NCBI GenBank assembly: GCA_016098155.1
Contig: JAAAJB010000052.1
Location: 1-64,000 of the forward strand
DNA length: 64,000 bases
Direction: 5' to 3'
From: Actinomortierella ambigua
Lineage: Eukaryota > Mortierellomycota > Mortierellomycetes > Mortierellales > Mortierellaceae
The position numbers were made by a program, and so were the translations under genes. Shown one piece after another: positions 19,894-32,137 of this stretch; positions within the stretch are counted from its first letter, which is position 1; each line of letters begins with the position of its first letter. The notes under the pieces are model-generated. The model was not told where the DNA came from. It was given only the letters and a program-made list of their open reading frames with translations, and searched no databases.

Positions 19894-21496
19894 ATGACAA
19901 AAAAGTTGGCGACCACAACAACAACTGAGGAGAACCCTCGGACAAAGGACTACACCAACGTCGAGCCAACAATACGATTCGAGCCTCTCAACCATCTTGT
20001 TCGCCCTATTAGCACCCCCGAAGGTGGCTTCGCTCGAGTTCGATGGACACATGCTGTCCCCGAGCTCAATTGCAACGGCTGCCGCCTCCGGGATGCGTTA
20101 TGCGACAGGTTTCGGTACACCTGCAGGACCTGTGGCCCCAACCAATACGACCTATGCAAGTTTTGCTTCCGACAGTACTCGGTGGCTCGGCAACAGCGGG
20201 CGGCAGGTCAAGAACCCGCAGGACCAATTATCTCGCGATCTGGCTATTTGATTGACCACGACACAAGCCATGAGCTGGTCGAGATGGATCTTGCCCACCC
20301 AGATTGGAATGACCCCGTGTGGCATCAAGGGTGGGGTCCAAATGCTGGGCAGGTGATGACACAGGTCGCGACGGGTAAAGGATCGTGGGGGCCAGAGGGT
20401 CACAAGGCAGGCGATAAGTTTGTGATTGGCTTGTCGGCAAGGCTGCGTGCTCTTCGGCCGAGTGATGATGCCGTGTTGGCCTGTTTGACGCACGTCAAGT
20501 TTTCCGGCATTAACGTCTCCAAGGTCGCTATCAAGTATATCCTTGAGAATGCTTTCATGATCGAAGTCCTTCATGTTCGGTCCACACCTACATTTGGCGG
20601 ACCGGAGCTCGTCAGTGTCTTTAAGGAAGTTTTGAGTGAAAGTATGTGCGACATTTTCTCAAGACTAGGAAGGAAAAAAAAAAGAACGGGATGAGAAGAA
20701 AAACAAAACATATTCGATATTCGACGGTAGTACATGAGCTGAGCACAACAGCACCTAACCTTCTTTCATCTGACTTTACATTCCTATTTTAGACCCTGTT
20801 TCTTTTCCACGACTGCATACAATCTACGCCACGGGTTGCAATTTTTTCGATTTTCGGACAAACGACACCACCAAAGTGCGTGACTATGGAAAGCTCTTAA
20901 AAGAGAGCATCAGTGCTCTGCGACCCTCCCAAGAGCTTCTGGACGAACTCTTCAAGAACCCAGTGGACAATGGCCTACTAAGCAAGGCATACCGATGGAA
21001 CCCGTTCAAGAACAAGGCCCTCAAGAAACTCCGCAAGGAGATGGGTCTTGCGACTGTCCCTAGCGAAGTCCGTGTGGTCATGAGCATGTGCGATCTAACA
21101 CACAACACCACCAATCCTTGTGGCTTCCCAGGGCTACTGCCGACTGTCCTCTACACGGGACGAGATCCAGTCCACTGCTATAACCAGACGCGCGATATCC
21201 TGATCGAGTTGCTCACGTACCTTGGCACGCCCTTGCCGGCCAACGCGACACAGATGATTCAAATCGACGAGGATGAGATGATCCGAGTGCGCGCACAACA
21301 TGATTTCCGGATAGGCGCACGGGTAGAGGACCTCGGACAAGAGCGAGCACGCCTTATCGAGGCTCGTCGTAACAAGTTCCTCGAGCGAGTGGCACGCCAT
21401 ACCGGCCCTTCAGGCGGATTCGATAAGATGACTCTGGAGTGGAAAGCTGAAGTAGAGACAGTCTTGGCGTCCAAGGTTGCATTGTGGTCACAATAG
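19894..21496 (+). CDS. ZZ-type zinc finger protein of unknown function
   Basis: Two exons, 19894-20641 and 20793-21496, join in phase to 483 residues. Around residues 62-95 there is a ZZ-like zinc finger: CNGC, then RFRYTC, TCG and YDLCKFCF, close to the C-x2-C ... YDLC-x2-C pattern. ZZ domains usually mediate protein contacts, for example with N termini. The rest, including WHQGWGPNAGQ and NCFFDF-type aromatic patches, matches nothing I know. A C-terminal helix rich in Arg/Glu (DLGQERARLIEARRNKFLERVARH) follows. There is no signal peptide. The start ATG follows a CA/CT-rich leader, as in neighbouring genes. Confidence 0.7.
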
Positions 21497-21626
21497 GGGG
21501 GAAAAGAAATAGAATGACAATTTGTAAAGTACCCCTATCCCTTTCCTTTCTCCCTCATCTTCATTGTAAAGTATTTGACTAAAGTTACACGCGCGCCCCG
21601 CCATGCAGACCACCTACAGTATAGGA

Positions 21627-22046
21627 TAATGCACGAAGTTACTACTGGATGGAGGGAAGGATACCTCCGAAAAAGAGTAGACGGAGCCAAGTGTGGAGAT
21701 GGCTGAAGTCTGGTTCGACGTGGACCTGGTTTTGACGCGTAACTTTGAGTCCAGAATGATTGGTGATACTCACAAAAAGGAAGGGGAGGAAGTAGCGATC
21801 TAGAAGAAGAGTTGGTTGTGTTCTGACGGGGCAAAAGGGTAGAAGCGCAACGCTTCAGACGATAATGTTTTCGAATCGAATCGATGGAGCAAATTCGCAG
21901 CGCGAGCAAGCGAGCATTGTGATTGACGCATGCAGGGCGCAAAAACAAAAGATATCGACACGAGCAGGATTTGAACCTGCGCGGGAAATCCCATGAGATT
22001 TCTAGTCTCACGCCTTAACCGCTCGGCCATCGTGTCCTTCATGACA
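21627..22046. repeat. Left arm of a 420-bp inverted repeat
   Basis: Its reverse complement matches 22191-22610 almost exactly over the tRNA-proximal 300 bp, then with scattered mismatches to the outer end. The spacer between the arms is 144 bp. Confidence 0.9.
21956..22036 (-). tRNA. tRNA-Ser (anticodon AGA)
   Basis: 81 nt with a seven-pair acceptor stem (GACACGA/TCGTGTC) and discriminator G. The D-arm box A is TGGCCGAGCGG, and the anticodon stem TGAGA/TCTCA carries the loop CTAGAAA, giving anticodon AGA. A long variable arm, as expected for serine, and T-arm box B GGTTCAAATCC follow. No intron. A TTTT run just after it fits Pol III termination. It is identical to the copy at 22201-22281. 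Confidence 0.95.
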
Positions 22047-22190
22047 CTCGTGATTCTAGAACACTGACGGATCCATGCGTAGGCCATACGACTATCTTGG
22101 TATTCAATTACGTCACGATAATTTGACCTCACCGAATATATTTCATCGCGCGTACTGTGATTGCGTTCATGGATGTCTTAAAATTAAGTT

Positions 22191-22610
22191 TGTCATGAAG
22201 GACACGATGGCCGAGCGGTTAAGGCGTGAGACTAGAAATCTCATGGGATTTCCCGCGCAGGTTCAAATCCTGCTCGTGTCGATATCTTTTGTTTTTGCGC
22301 CCTGCATGCGTCAATCACAATGCTCGCTTGCTCGCGCTGCGAATTTGCTCCATCGATTCGATTCGAAAACATTATCGTCTGAAGCGTTGCGCTTCTACCC
22401 TTTTGCCCCGTCAGAACACAACCAACTCTTCTTCTAGATCGCTACTTCCTCCCCTTCCTTTTTGTGAGTATCACCAATCATTCTGGACTCAAAGTTACGC
22501 GTCAAAACCAGGTCCACGTCGAACCAGACTTCAGCCCTCCCCACACCTGGCTCCCTCCACTCTCTTTTGGGGGTAGCCTTCGCTCCATCCAGTAGTAACT
22601 GCATGCATTA
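22191..22610. repeat. Right arm of the 420-bp inverted repeat
   Basis: The arm begins at TGTCATGAAGG directly before the tRNA and ends near GCATTA. Homology to the left arm continues well past the tRNA 3' end, so this is a segmental duplication and not only two tRNA copies. Confidence 0.9.
22201..22281 (+). tRNA. tRNA-Ser (anticodon AGA), second copy
   Basis: Same 81-nt sequence as 21956-22036 on the other strand, with anticodon AGA, a class II variable arm, boxes A and B and a downstream TTTT at 22287-22290. The two genes diverge from the 144-bp spacer. Confidence 0.95.
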
Positions 22611-22862
22611 CTCCACTTCAAAAAGGCGGCTTAGTTTGGGTAATGTGCTAAAAAAGAATAAAAGGTGTTTATTGGCATGCAAAAGGTCTTTGTAGGGGGG
22701 GGGGGCTTTTTTGTTTGTTCGTGTGTGCGGTGAGTGTATATCGTGCTGCTCATGGGAAGAAGAGCAAAGAGGAAAGGGGGGGCAAAATCATTTCGTCTAT
22801 CGTATCAAAAAGAAAAAAAAAGATTGTCCACCAGCACCTCCGTTCTCTCTCATCTCTTCATA

Positions 22863-25800
22863 TTAATGAAGTGTATGGAGCTGTTCTTGAATGCTTTGCA
22901 GCCGCTCGATCAGCTCGGCGGCCTTGCCCTGCAGCTGTCCCTGCGGGCCTCCCATCTCGGGATCAAACATAGCTGGCAGCTGAGCCGGCATCCACGACGC
23001 TGACCGCAGGATGTTGAGGTACCGATCGATGGCCCGTTCCACCTTGTGTGCTTTGAACCGATCCAACGAACCACGGGCCTCCATGGCAGACCCACCACTG
23101 CCGTTGGCATACGGTGTCCGTCCGTTCAGGCCGCCGTTCATAATGGCCATCGAGATCGACTGGCCCGTGCTCTCCTCAATCCACACACGGAGTAGGTGCT
23201 CAATATCCTGAATGAGCACCAACGACGGACGTGCGCCCGTCCACTCGTTCTTCTTGGTCTCAATCAACGAGTGGAAGCTGTCAAACAGCGCCTCGTATGG
23301 GAAACCAATCTCGTGCAGCACATCCACCGCCCAGCCTGGCGACGAGGCGCCCTGGCCTCCTACCGACATCTCCTTCAGGTAAGGTGTGCGCTCGAGAATC
23401 TGCACCAACGTGCTGATTGGTGTCACTGTTGGGGAGGGGTAGAACCGACGGCCCAAGTCCCTCACACGGATAGCAATCTCCGTCAAGGCAGAGCGGCCTG
23501 CGTGCTTAGCTTGAGCGGAAACTATGAAGTTGATGAGAATAATAATGATAGCAAGTATAAAAAAAAAAGAGTGAGAAATAAATGTGGTTGTAGTCTTCAC
23601 GATATTACGAATCCAACTGTGCATTCAAAACTTACTCTGGGTAATAAATCCTTCCCAGGCAGTACGAACTTGGTACTCATCATCGAGGTCCGACGTCTGG
23701 AAGATGACCAAAGCAATTTCGTAGAGGTGCAGCGGCTCCACGATCTTGTAGTAGAGCTATGCATCGCGATATTTACAATAATGGTAGATCAATTTTTTTT
23801 TCGAAGTTAGCCACCTACTCATACAAGTGAGTCCAAACAGGAAAAAAAGAGAGATAAGAACTTACGTTTGTAACGTCCAGAAGCTGGGTCTCAACAACGA
23901 CCAAAAGATCGTCGATAATCTTTTTCGAGGGGCGAGCACTCGACTGGAGGGTGAAGTCGCTGCGCAAGGCCGAAATGACCTCGAGCTGGATGTTGGCCAC
24001 GTCAAGCTTGTCCTCGAGCTCGCCCAGCAGCTCACCACTGTCCACACCATCAATCTCACTTGTGCCTGTCGTGCAACTCTTCGCGTTACTCACAGCAAGC
24101 GACAGGTACTCCATCCTCTGCACAAAGTTGAGCTTGTACCGCGTCGACTCGGCAATGCGTCCGAGCTCGCGGGCTGCCAGAGAGAACTGGTCATTTTTCA
24201 CATAGAAGCGCCACAGCAGGTCGCGTGTGCTATCCAGCATCGTGCACTGCTTCAGGTAGTCCTCAATATAAGGCGATGTGATCTCCAGGAGATAGTCTGC
24301 ACGGCCATGGGCCAGCAGCCAGTCGTAGAGATAGGTGTGGAATAGATTGTCGTCGAATTGAAGGGCAGTCTCCAGTGTGAATCGTCCATAGTCTAGAATT
24401 GAAGATGCAGCAATTTGTAAGAAAAAGGCGCTTGATGTTGAACAGACAGACAGCGCCATATTGGTCCTTTGACTCACTAGATAGGACGCCCTTGTCGACT
24501 TGGAGCTCATGAAGAACAGAGACAACGCTACTGTAGCAAATGGAGCGCTTTTTGTATTGTTCGACACGAGGATCCTACAAACAGGAAAAAAAAAAGAGAT
24601 GGTAAGTCTTCAAATCGAAGAGCGAAAGCTCGGAAGTAGTAGCAAAAAAGTGACACGTGCTTGACTTACGGTTGTAGCCATGCCATCCTTAACATAGAGA
24701 GCGGCCTTGTTGCTCGGGTCAACGCCGTCGGCACATGTCAGTGCAAGCTCCACTGCACCAGGGTAAAACTTGAGAGTCATGAACTGCTTGCAAACATCTT
24801 GAAGCTTGTCTGTGCCATTAGACTGGTCAACCAGCAGCTGTGGGACTTGCTTGAATAACCGCAAGGATTCCCGTGCGTGGTCTTCAACATCCGAGGGGTC
24901 CAGAAGAGTCTTGGCCAGCCGCAGATGCTCCATTGCCTTGTAAAAAATAACGTCGTTCGTATTGCAGAACGAACCACAGATCCTCTGCAGGGTATCGCTC
25001 ACGGCGTCAACCTATTCCACCATCAATCATAAAACCCAGACATTAGTATGCTACCACAGGAAACCACCAAACCGCGATCGGATAACCAGTGTTTGGGGTA
25101 TTGATATCTCAATCTTTCACTTACGCTCATGTGATGACCCATTTGCTTGTTGATGACTGCCGTGATTAGCTCGCGACAAATGTGGTGTCCCCGCTGGGTT
25201 GTGAGAAGCGCCTCGTAGGTAAAGTTCATTAATGCTTGCTGCGATTCGGCAGGAATACTAAAAAATAAAATAAAACATCCAATTGGTTAGCCTTGAGCTT
25301 CATGCCACTCATTAGAGTCCTTCTGCCATAGATTTACATACTTAGCCACAGTGTCAGACATCTTGGAGTCGATCAGGAAGAGCACAAAGGCGATGCCTTC
25401 GATGCATTGGGTGAGCAAAGCGAGAATGGCCTTAAGTGACTTGGTTTCTTGTGCAGCATTCTCCATGTCGATCTGGTCGCTCTCCTTTGGCGGGTTAGAG
25501 GGCGCAACTGGCGCTGGCGTAAACATCTTGATGTTTTCATGCACACATTTCCGCAGATCAAAGAGGTCCTTCTGGACGGCTGTCAAGACATCATCGGAAA
25601 TCTCAGACTCAACCAGGCCATGGACGCTGTTGGCCACCTTGGTAACCTTGCGTTTCCAAATGGGTCGAAGGACACGAGCCAGATAGAGTCCCAGAGCCGT
25701 GTGGCGATAAGTGAATCGGCTGAGGCTCATTTGGTTGACAGGGCGAGCAAGCTCGTTACCTCCGCCTACCGTCAAGCGAGGATCGGTGCTAGACTGGTTG

Positions 25801-27945
25801 GCATACGGCTTTCCACCCCACTCCAGCAGTGTTCTCCTAGCAGCATTTGCGAGCGTCTCTGGGGTGGTGAATTGAGATCCTGTACCGGTGGCTGAGAGGG
25901 TGGGGTGCGAGCAGAGGATGGCGATGCACATCGCACATGACTCGACAAATCCATGCTCGACAAAGAAGGTGTGTAGATCTGATGATCCCGTTCCGGCAGG
26001 CAAAAGAGTCTGCAGCAAATCGATAGGCCTCCGCTTCTGAAGCACGTTGATTCCAGAGTTGGTCAGCACAAGGAATGAGCGAGGCGATCGCGATAGCTGA
26101 GAAGCGAGCTCGTTCCTGCTGATCGATGGTTCGACCTTGCCTGCGTGATTCACTCCCGGAAGCTCAGTCATCGCCCACACCTTGCCCTCTGCCTTGGACA
26201 TGGACGCCAGCTCTGTCATCTTGAAACTTGCGGTCGATGTGCCAACTGCCTTGGCACGCGTCAGCTTGCAGATCGAGCCGGAGTTGGGCGATGAGGCAAT
26301 AATGGTATCAACGGCATCGGAAAGGGCATGTGCGGCCATAAAGAGGCCGTTGTTGTACAGAGACTGATGCACTTGGTACAGGCCATTGGGACCAAGGATG
26401 CCGTCAGTGAGGTTCTCAAACAGGGGTGGGAGGCGAACATGGAGGAGGTACAGGTCGCTGCTTCCATGGGCCGTTGGCTGTTGGTAAGAGTAGGGAAGCA
26501 TCATGCGTTTGCCAAAGTAGATTCGGCAGCCCGAAGCGGTAACAACGAGGAGCTGGACGGATGCAGACTCAGCAGTTGTAATAGGGTGAATGTCAGCAAT
26601 TTTGAACACACTGTCGTCTAACGCACGGCTATGGGCGCTCTTCCGCTTGGCTTCCTTCAAGATGTCGGCGCCTCCGAGAGTTGCCTTTGACACACCCGTA
26701 TCAGCAAAGCGAATGACCTGTGAATGTCGTAGGGGGTGGTAAATTGCGTGTTAATACAGTGTGTGTCAGAGCACATAAAGTCTAGATGAACGTGCAAAGA
26801 TGGCCTTAGCTAACTCGCCGGTTCTTACCTCAATGTTGGACTGCTCAGTCAGGCCATACATAATGCTTCGGGTTTCATCGTATGCTACCTTGACAATGGG
26901 GTCTATCCTTGACAGGAGGAATGACGGAACAAAGTACGAGAGCTGGTTGCCAAGGACTTCCTTCTTGGAGCACTTTTTACTGAACCATCCTTCCTCTGCT
27001 TGATAGAGAATCTCCCAAAGGCGTCCGTCACTGCCATTCATGAAGATCCGACCCTCAGGAGTTCCAACGACGCTCTTCATGGTTATGTTGTCAGTGGGTA
27101 CGCTCATGTTGGTGATGTAGAGTTGAAGCTGCTTGGATCCTGATCCTGCCGACACACCCAAAAGGTGAACCTCAATTGGGGTGACAACGACGAGCATGTA
27201 GTTGATGCTGTCATCAAAGGTATCTATGGTATAAAGCCAAGGACACAGTCAGCAAGAGTTAGCTCCATGTTCAATCTATGCCTACGCCAGGACTGCAATT
27301 ATTCCACTGTCGCGTACCAGGCCTAGGCTTGACAAGTGCCACGTTGATGATGACTTGGTCCAGTTCTTCGTACGATTCGTAGTTTCTATTAAAAGTAAAA
27401 AAAAAGAAAAAACGCGTCTCGGTGTGAACAAACAGGGTCACATACAAGCTCAATCCTGTACTACATGGTGTCAGGAACGTAATGAAACTCACCCTTCTGA
27501 GTAGTTCCACAGGAAGAGACGGTGATCAATTGTAATCCACACGCGATTGATCTCGGGAAACACACCCATGAAGCATCTGCACTGCATTACTATCGATCGT
27601 GATCATAAAAAAAAAAAAAAAAGAAAAACGAAAAAATAACTGTTCAGTCATGTTGCTATATCGTAACAGGTAAAGGCCTTTGACAGCTTGACATGATCCC
27701 TATCTGACAAACTTACAGTCGTACTGCTCGAAGAGGTTGTCAGGCAAGCCAATGATACGAGTACTACGAAGAACATGCTGTCGCGTGCCAAGGGAGCCAT
27801 AGTCGGACGAGCACTCTGTAGTAAACAAGTCTGCAAGTTCGGGGTACTTGAGATCCCGTCCAAGCTGATCGTCGACGGTCTTCGAGGCCATTTTGAGCAA
27901 CACCTCCTCCGCATCAGTGTGGTCGGCAATGGGCTGTGCAGCCAT
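22863..27945 (-). CDS. NUP170: Nup155/Nup170 family nucleoporin
   Basis: Eleven exons read 5' to 3' on the minus strand: 27717-27945, 27493-27589, 27318-27385, 26829-27223, 25342-26717, 25125-25257, 24670-25011, 24478-24574, 23866-24392, 23636-23756 and 22863-23521. All phases agree, giving 1347 residues, which fits the family (about 1390-1500). Nup155/Nup170 is a scaffold protein of the nuclear pore inner ring: an N-terminal beta-propeller followed by an alpha-solenoid. Recognisable blocks are [15 protein letters not shown] with LFLWNY in the propeller, [39 protein letters not shown], and late solenoid blocks such as [15 protein letters not shown] and [12 protein letters not shown]. It is divergent from VPS16. 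Confidence 0.93.
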
Positions 27946-28576
27946 GGTGAATGTCACGGAAAGTGGTCGGTGTGAGTGGGTGCCGATTCGATGGACAATC
28001 AACGGTCAAGAGCCTTCGATGACCAGGGGAGATGTGTTTTGTTGTTGGTGTTGTTTTTGTGGAGGTCGAGAGAGTGTCACGAGCCAGTGGTCCCTTGATT
28101 TGCCCAATCAGCGCAGTTTTCCTATCCGAATTCACTGCTGACAGCCCGAGCCACGAGTAGCGATGGGGGTTTCTGGATGGGGCACAAGGAAGGAGTGGAG
28201 GGGGGAAGGTGGAGGGGGAGGAGTGTGGTCTGTTCTCTTCTTTGGCATGCTCGTCAAAGCCGCCATTCAAGCTCAATGACGTCACCCGTAGAAGCGGAGC
28301 AGTGGCATGACTGTTCCTGTGGTGTTCGCGAGAAGGAGCGAGTGTTCACTTTCTACTACTCACCCCCCCCCCTTCCTCGCTTCCTTGCCTTCTTGTTTGG
28401 CTGCATCAACTCCCTCATTCGCATCCTCGGACCATGTAGGGGCATGTGGCACTGGACATATGCTATGCCTTTGGACACTATGGCCATCAGCGTCAAACTC
28501 ACCTGCAGACTCTCCGCCTTTTTCAAATAGTGGTATTGCTGGCACCAGCAGCACAAGCAGTCAGTGTTACTTAACT
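27946..28576. promoter_or_regulatory. Divergent promoter, NUP170-like / VPS16
   Basis: 631 bp between two start codons. It contains a GGAGGGGG-rich segment near 28195-28225 and a C9 run at 28364-28372. No gene was recognised. Confidence 0.4.
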
Positions 28577-31500
28577 ATGTCGACACCAACAGCAGACTGG
28601 ACTCAGCTCCAGGACCGGTTCTATCGGTATGCATCAAATGCCTTGCCTTTGAATAAAGCGTTGCACTGGCTGGAAGGAAAGAAAAAAGTCTGGTACTTTT
28701 CTCACTGCTGATAACAAAGCATCTTCAACTCTGAACGTCCATAGGAAGCAAGAAATCTACCAGATGCTTTGGAAGCAGGTTGACCTGTCCAAGTATATGG
28801 TTGCTGCCGCTCAGTATGGTGGACCTTTAGGTACTTGAATTAAAAAGAAACATGAAAAGCAATGTTGATATGTGGATGGCCCTTTCGACCTGTTTCCCAA
28901 CCGACAGGCTTCAAACTCATCGCGACCTGCTTTATCCAGCACTTGTACGCGACGACCGTAAGGTACTTTTGCTACAGCGACAGCAGCCCGTCAAGCCCAG
29001 TATCTACCTCTACACGTCGTCAGGAAAACTCATGGAGCCAATCAGCGTAAGTTGCCTCAGCATGAACTTTAGGAGGATGTTTTGGAAGGAAAGCATATAC
29101 AAGATGCTTATTGCGACAAGTACTTTATCTTCTTTTTGACAATAGTGGGACAAAGGGCGAATTGTAGGCATGGGATGGACAGATGCCGAAAAGCTACTGT
29201 GTGTTCTTGAGGATGGCACAGTCCGCATGTACAACATCTTGGGTGAATACACCCAATTCTCACTCTTCTCACTTGGCAAGGTCCGTTGAATTACCACCCC
29301 AGTCTCTTGGCATGTATTTAAACGACTCTTGAGAAGAAACTAACGTCCAACCGGTCTCTCACCTGCTTCACCTCACAACGAAAACAAACAGGATTCCAAG
29401 GATAACAGAGTGATAGACGTTCAGATTTGGGGTGGAGGACTTGTCGCTCTGACTGGAAGCTTCCAGCTCGTTGCTGTCACCAACTTTGACGAACCTCGAC
29501 CCCTCTTTTTGGCAGATACAGGTATCAACGAGCCGCCTTATAGTTGGACGGTTATTCCTCCAAAGTTTACGCTGAGCGGACATGTCGACGTGTTGCTGGC
29601 CTGCAACGAAACCATCCTTGTCGTAGACGCAGCTGAAGTTCGCGATGAGCGGCTGAATCAGGGCCCCTTCACCAAGATGTCGGTTTCACCAGACGGCAAT
29701 CTCCTTGCTCTGTTCACGGAGGATGGTAAACTGTGGGTCGTCTCGACGGATTTCTCGAGGAGCCTTTCCGAGTTTTCCACAAAATCCAGGATGCCTCCAC
29801 AACAGTTGGTTTGGTGTGGAACGGACTCTGTTATTCTGTACTGGGACAAGATTGTCTTGATGGTGGGTCCCCATGGCGACTGGATCAAGTATACCTACGA
29901 CGATGCCATCTATTTGATTCCAGAGATCGATGGCGTTCGCATCATCAGCAGCGAGAAGTGCGAGTTTCTGCAAAAAGTACCAAGTGTGACGGAGGACATT
30001 TTCAAGATTGGATCTACAGCACCAGCGGCGATGCTCTACGATGCGCTGGACCACTTTGAGAGGAGAAGTCCTAAGGCGGATGAAAATATCCGCAGTATCA
30101 GCCTGGAGCTAACCGACGCAGTTGAGGCTTGCATAGAAGCGGCAGGTCTCGAGATGGATCACCAGTATCAGAGATCCCTCATGAAGGCCGCATCGTTTGG
30201 CAAGTCGTTCCTTGAAGTACACAACGCCGATTCCTTTGTCAACATGTGCAAGGTTTTGCGTGTGTTGAACGCTGTTCGGTTCTACGAGATCGGCATCCCT
30301 CTCACCTATGCTCAGTACGATTCTTGGATCACATGCGCGCGCTTTTTTTTTGCTTGTCTTTAGTTGCGCACAAAATCTTGGATTCTAACTAGCGTGTTCT
30401 CAACCCTCCTTTTTCGCTTCGACATATGATGATTAATAGATACCAGGTCTTGAAGCCAGAGGCATTGATCGACAGATTGATCAGTCGCCATCAGTATCTG
30501 TTGGCTATCCGGATATGCGAGCACCTCAAGATGAGGACAGACCGCATCCTGATCCACTGGGCGTGTTCCAAGATCAAAAACTCCACGGATGACGAAGATA
30601 CTATTTGCCGTATCGTTGTTGAAAAGTTGGCAAACAAGCCTGGATTGTCGTATGCTGAGATCGCATTAACAGCCTATAAAGCAGGGCAGTCGAAACTGGC
30701 CACTAAGGTAAATGACGCTTCTTTTTCGATGTGTAGGATCGAAATGACATGGGCGCAGAGAAGACCCCGATGCTGATACGCGCGATTTGTCGATTTCATA
30801 GCTCTTGGATTATGAACCTCGTGCAGGTGACCAGGTGCCTCTGCTGATTAGTATGCAACAGGACGAGCTTGCACTGGTCAAGGCTATTGAGAGCGGTGAC
30901 ACCGACCTTGGTAAGTACCCAAAAAGGGAGGTGTGTGTGTGTGTACTTTAACTCTATGTTATCTCCATTCTTATTAACCAACTTTCATTTTTTTCTATGT
31001 GTGTCGTTAGTATACCTCGTCATCCTTAACCTGAAGCGCAAGTTACCTCTTGGCGATTTTTTCAGAATCATCAACAACAAGCCGCTTGCATGCCATCTCC
31101 TTGAATCGTATTGCAAAGAACAGGATCCCGAGTTGCTTCAGAACTTTTATTACCAGGACGATCGTCAGACCGACAGCGCCAACTTGTTCCTTCTGGAAAG
31201 TTACCAGCAGCGGGAGCTTGCCGACAGACTCAATTTACTCAAGAAGGCTCAGAAGCTGTATCAAGGCGACAAAGACCACGCTTTTGAGGCCAAGGTACAG
31301 CAACAGAGGGGAATTGCTGATGTATAGGTCATCTTATCCCTCCCTTTTTTTGGTGGTGTATGTTGATAGATATTCTCCCTCCCTTTCTTGCTCTGTAATG
31401 GTTTTTTAGGCAATCGATGAGAGCATGCGACTTTTGCAGACACAGCAGCAGCTCGAAAAAGAGTTCAGCCAGCCATTTATTGGTCTTTCCCTCAGCAGTA

Positions 31501-31994
31501 CCCTCTATAAGCTGGTCACCCTCAACGTCAATCGGGCCACCAAGGTACGAGGCGACTTCAAGGTTCCGGACAAGCGGTTCTGGTGGATTAAACTTCGAGC
31601 GCTGGTAGAGATCCGAGACTGGGATGGCGTGGCGGTACTTGCAAAGTCGAAGAAGTCGCCCATCGGCTACGAGCCCTTTGTGGAGGAGTGCGTGAAGGCG
31701 ATGCAATTCAACGAGGCTGCCAAGTACATCCTAAAGTGCGATCCTCAAGTCCGTGCAGGTCTTTTCCTCAAGATCGAGGCTTTCCAAGAGGCCGCCGAGC
31801 AAGCTTTCACGCTGAAAGATGTTGAAATGTTACGGTAAGGGTGTTTTTTATTTTTATTTTTATTTTTATTTATTTTTTTTTTTTTCGTTGATTTGGCTTC
31901 ACTGCAACTTCCTCGTTAAACCATGTTCGCTGATCTTTTTTTTTNNNNNNNNNNNGTTGATGGTTATCTTACCCAACTTGCCTCTGGTAGATAA
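28577..31994 (+). CDS. VPS16: VPS16, core subunit of HOPS/CORVET; 3' exon broken by an assembly gap
   Basis: Nine exons are readable: 28577-28626, 28745-28830, 28940-29046, 29146-29280, 29392-30314, 30440-30707, 30802-30910, 31011-31294 and 31410-31834. They encode about 795 residues in continuous phase. VPS16 is a core subunit of the CORVET and HOPS tethers for endosome and vacuole fusion, and binds VPS33. Blocks: [50 protein letters not shown], a C-terminal solenoid with [16 protein letters not shown]. After KDVEMLR the gene enters an intron ending in the N run at 31945-31955. Directly after it, GTT GAT ... AGA TAA (31956-31994) encodes a plausible C terminus, [12 protein letters not shown]. 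Exon 4 uses an unusual GTCCGT donor. Confidence 0.9.
31945..31955. other. Assembly gap (11 N)
   Basis: Eleven N follow a T-rich intron sequence. The length is nominal, and part of the last VPS16 exon is missing here. Confidence 0.98.
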
Positions 31995-32137
31995 AAGAAC
32001 TATGTTTTACTCTGGGGCTCAGAGCAACTAAAGATGAATATCTGATCCGCTTGCACTTGTCATACTGTTTGGTCGTCGGATGGCACAGTTTTATTTTATC
32101 GTGAGATGCTTCGAGAAGGCTACAGGGGAAGGGAGGG

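Noticed and set aside
21535..22576. Two copies of a 116-158-residue frame (MRLEISWDFPRR...)
   Set aside because: These frames are readings of the tRNA-Ser genes and their duplicated flanks; they start inside the tRNA.
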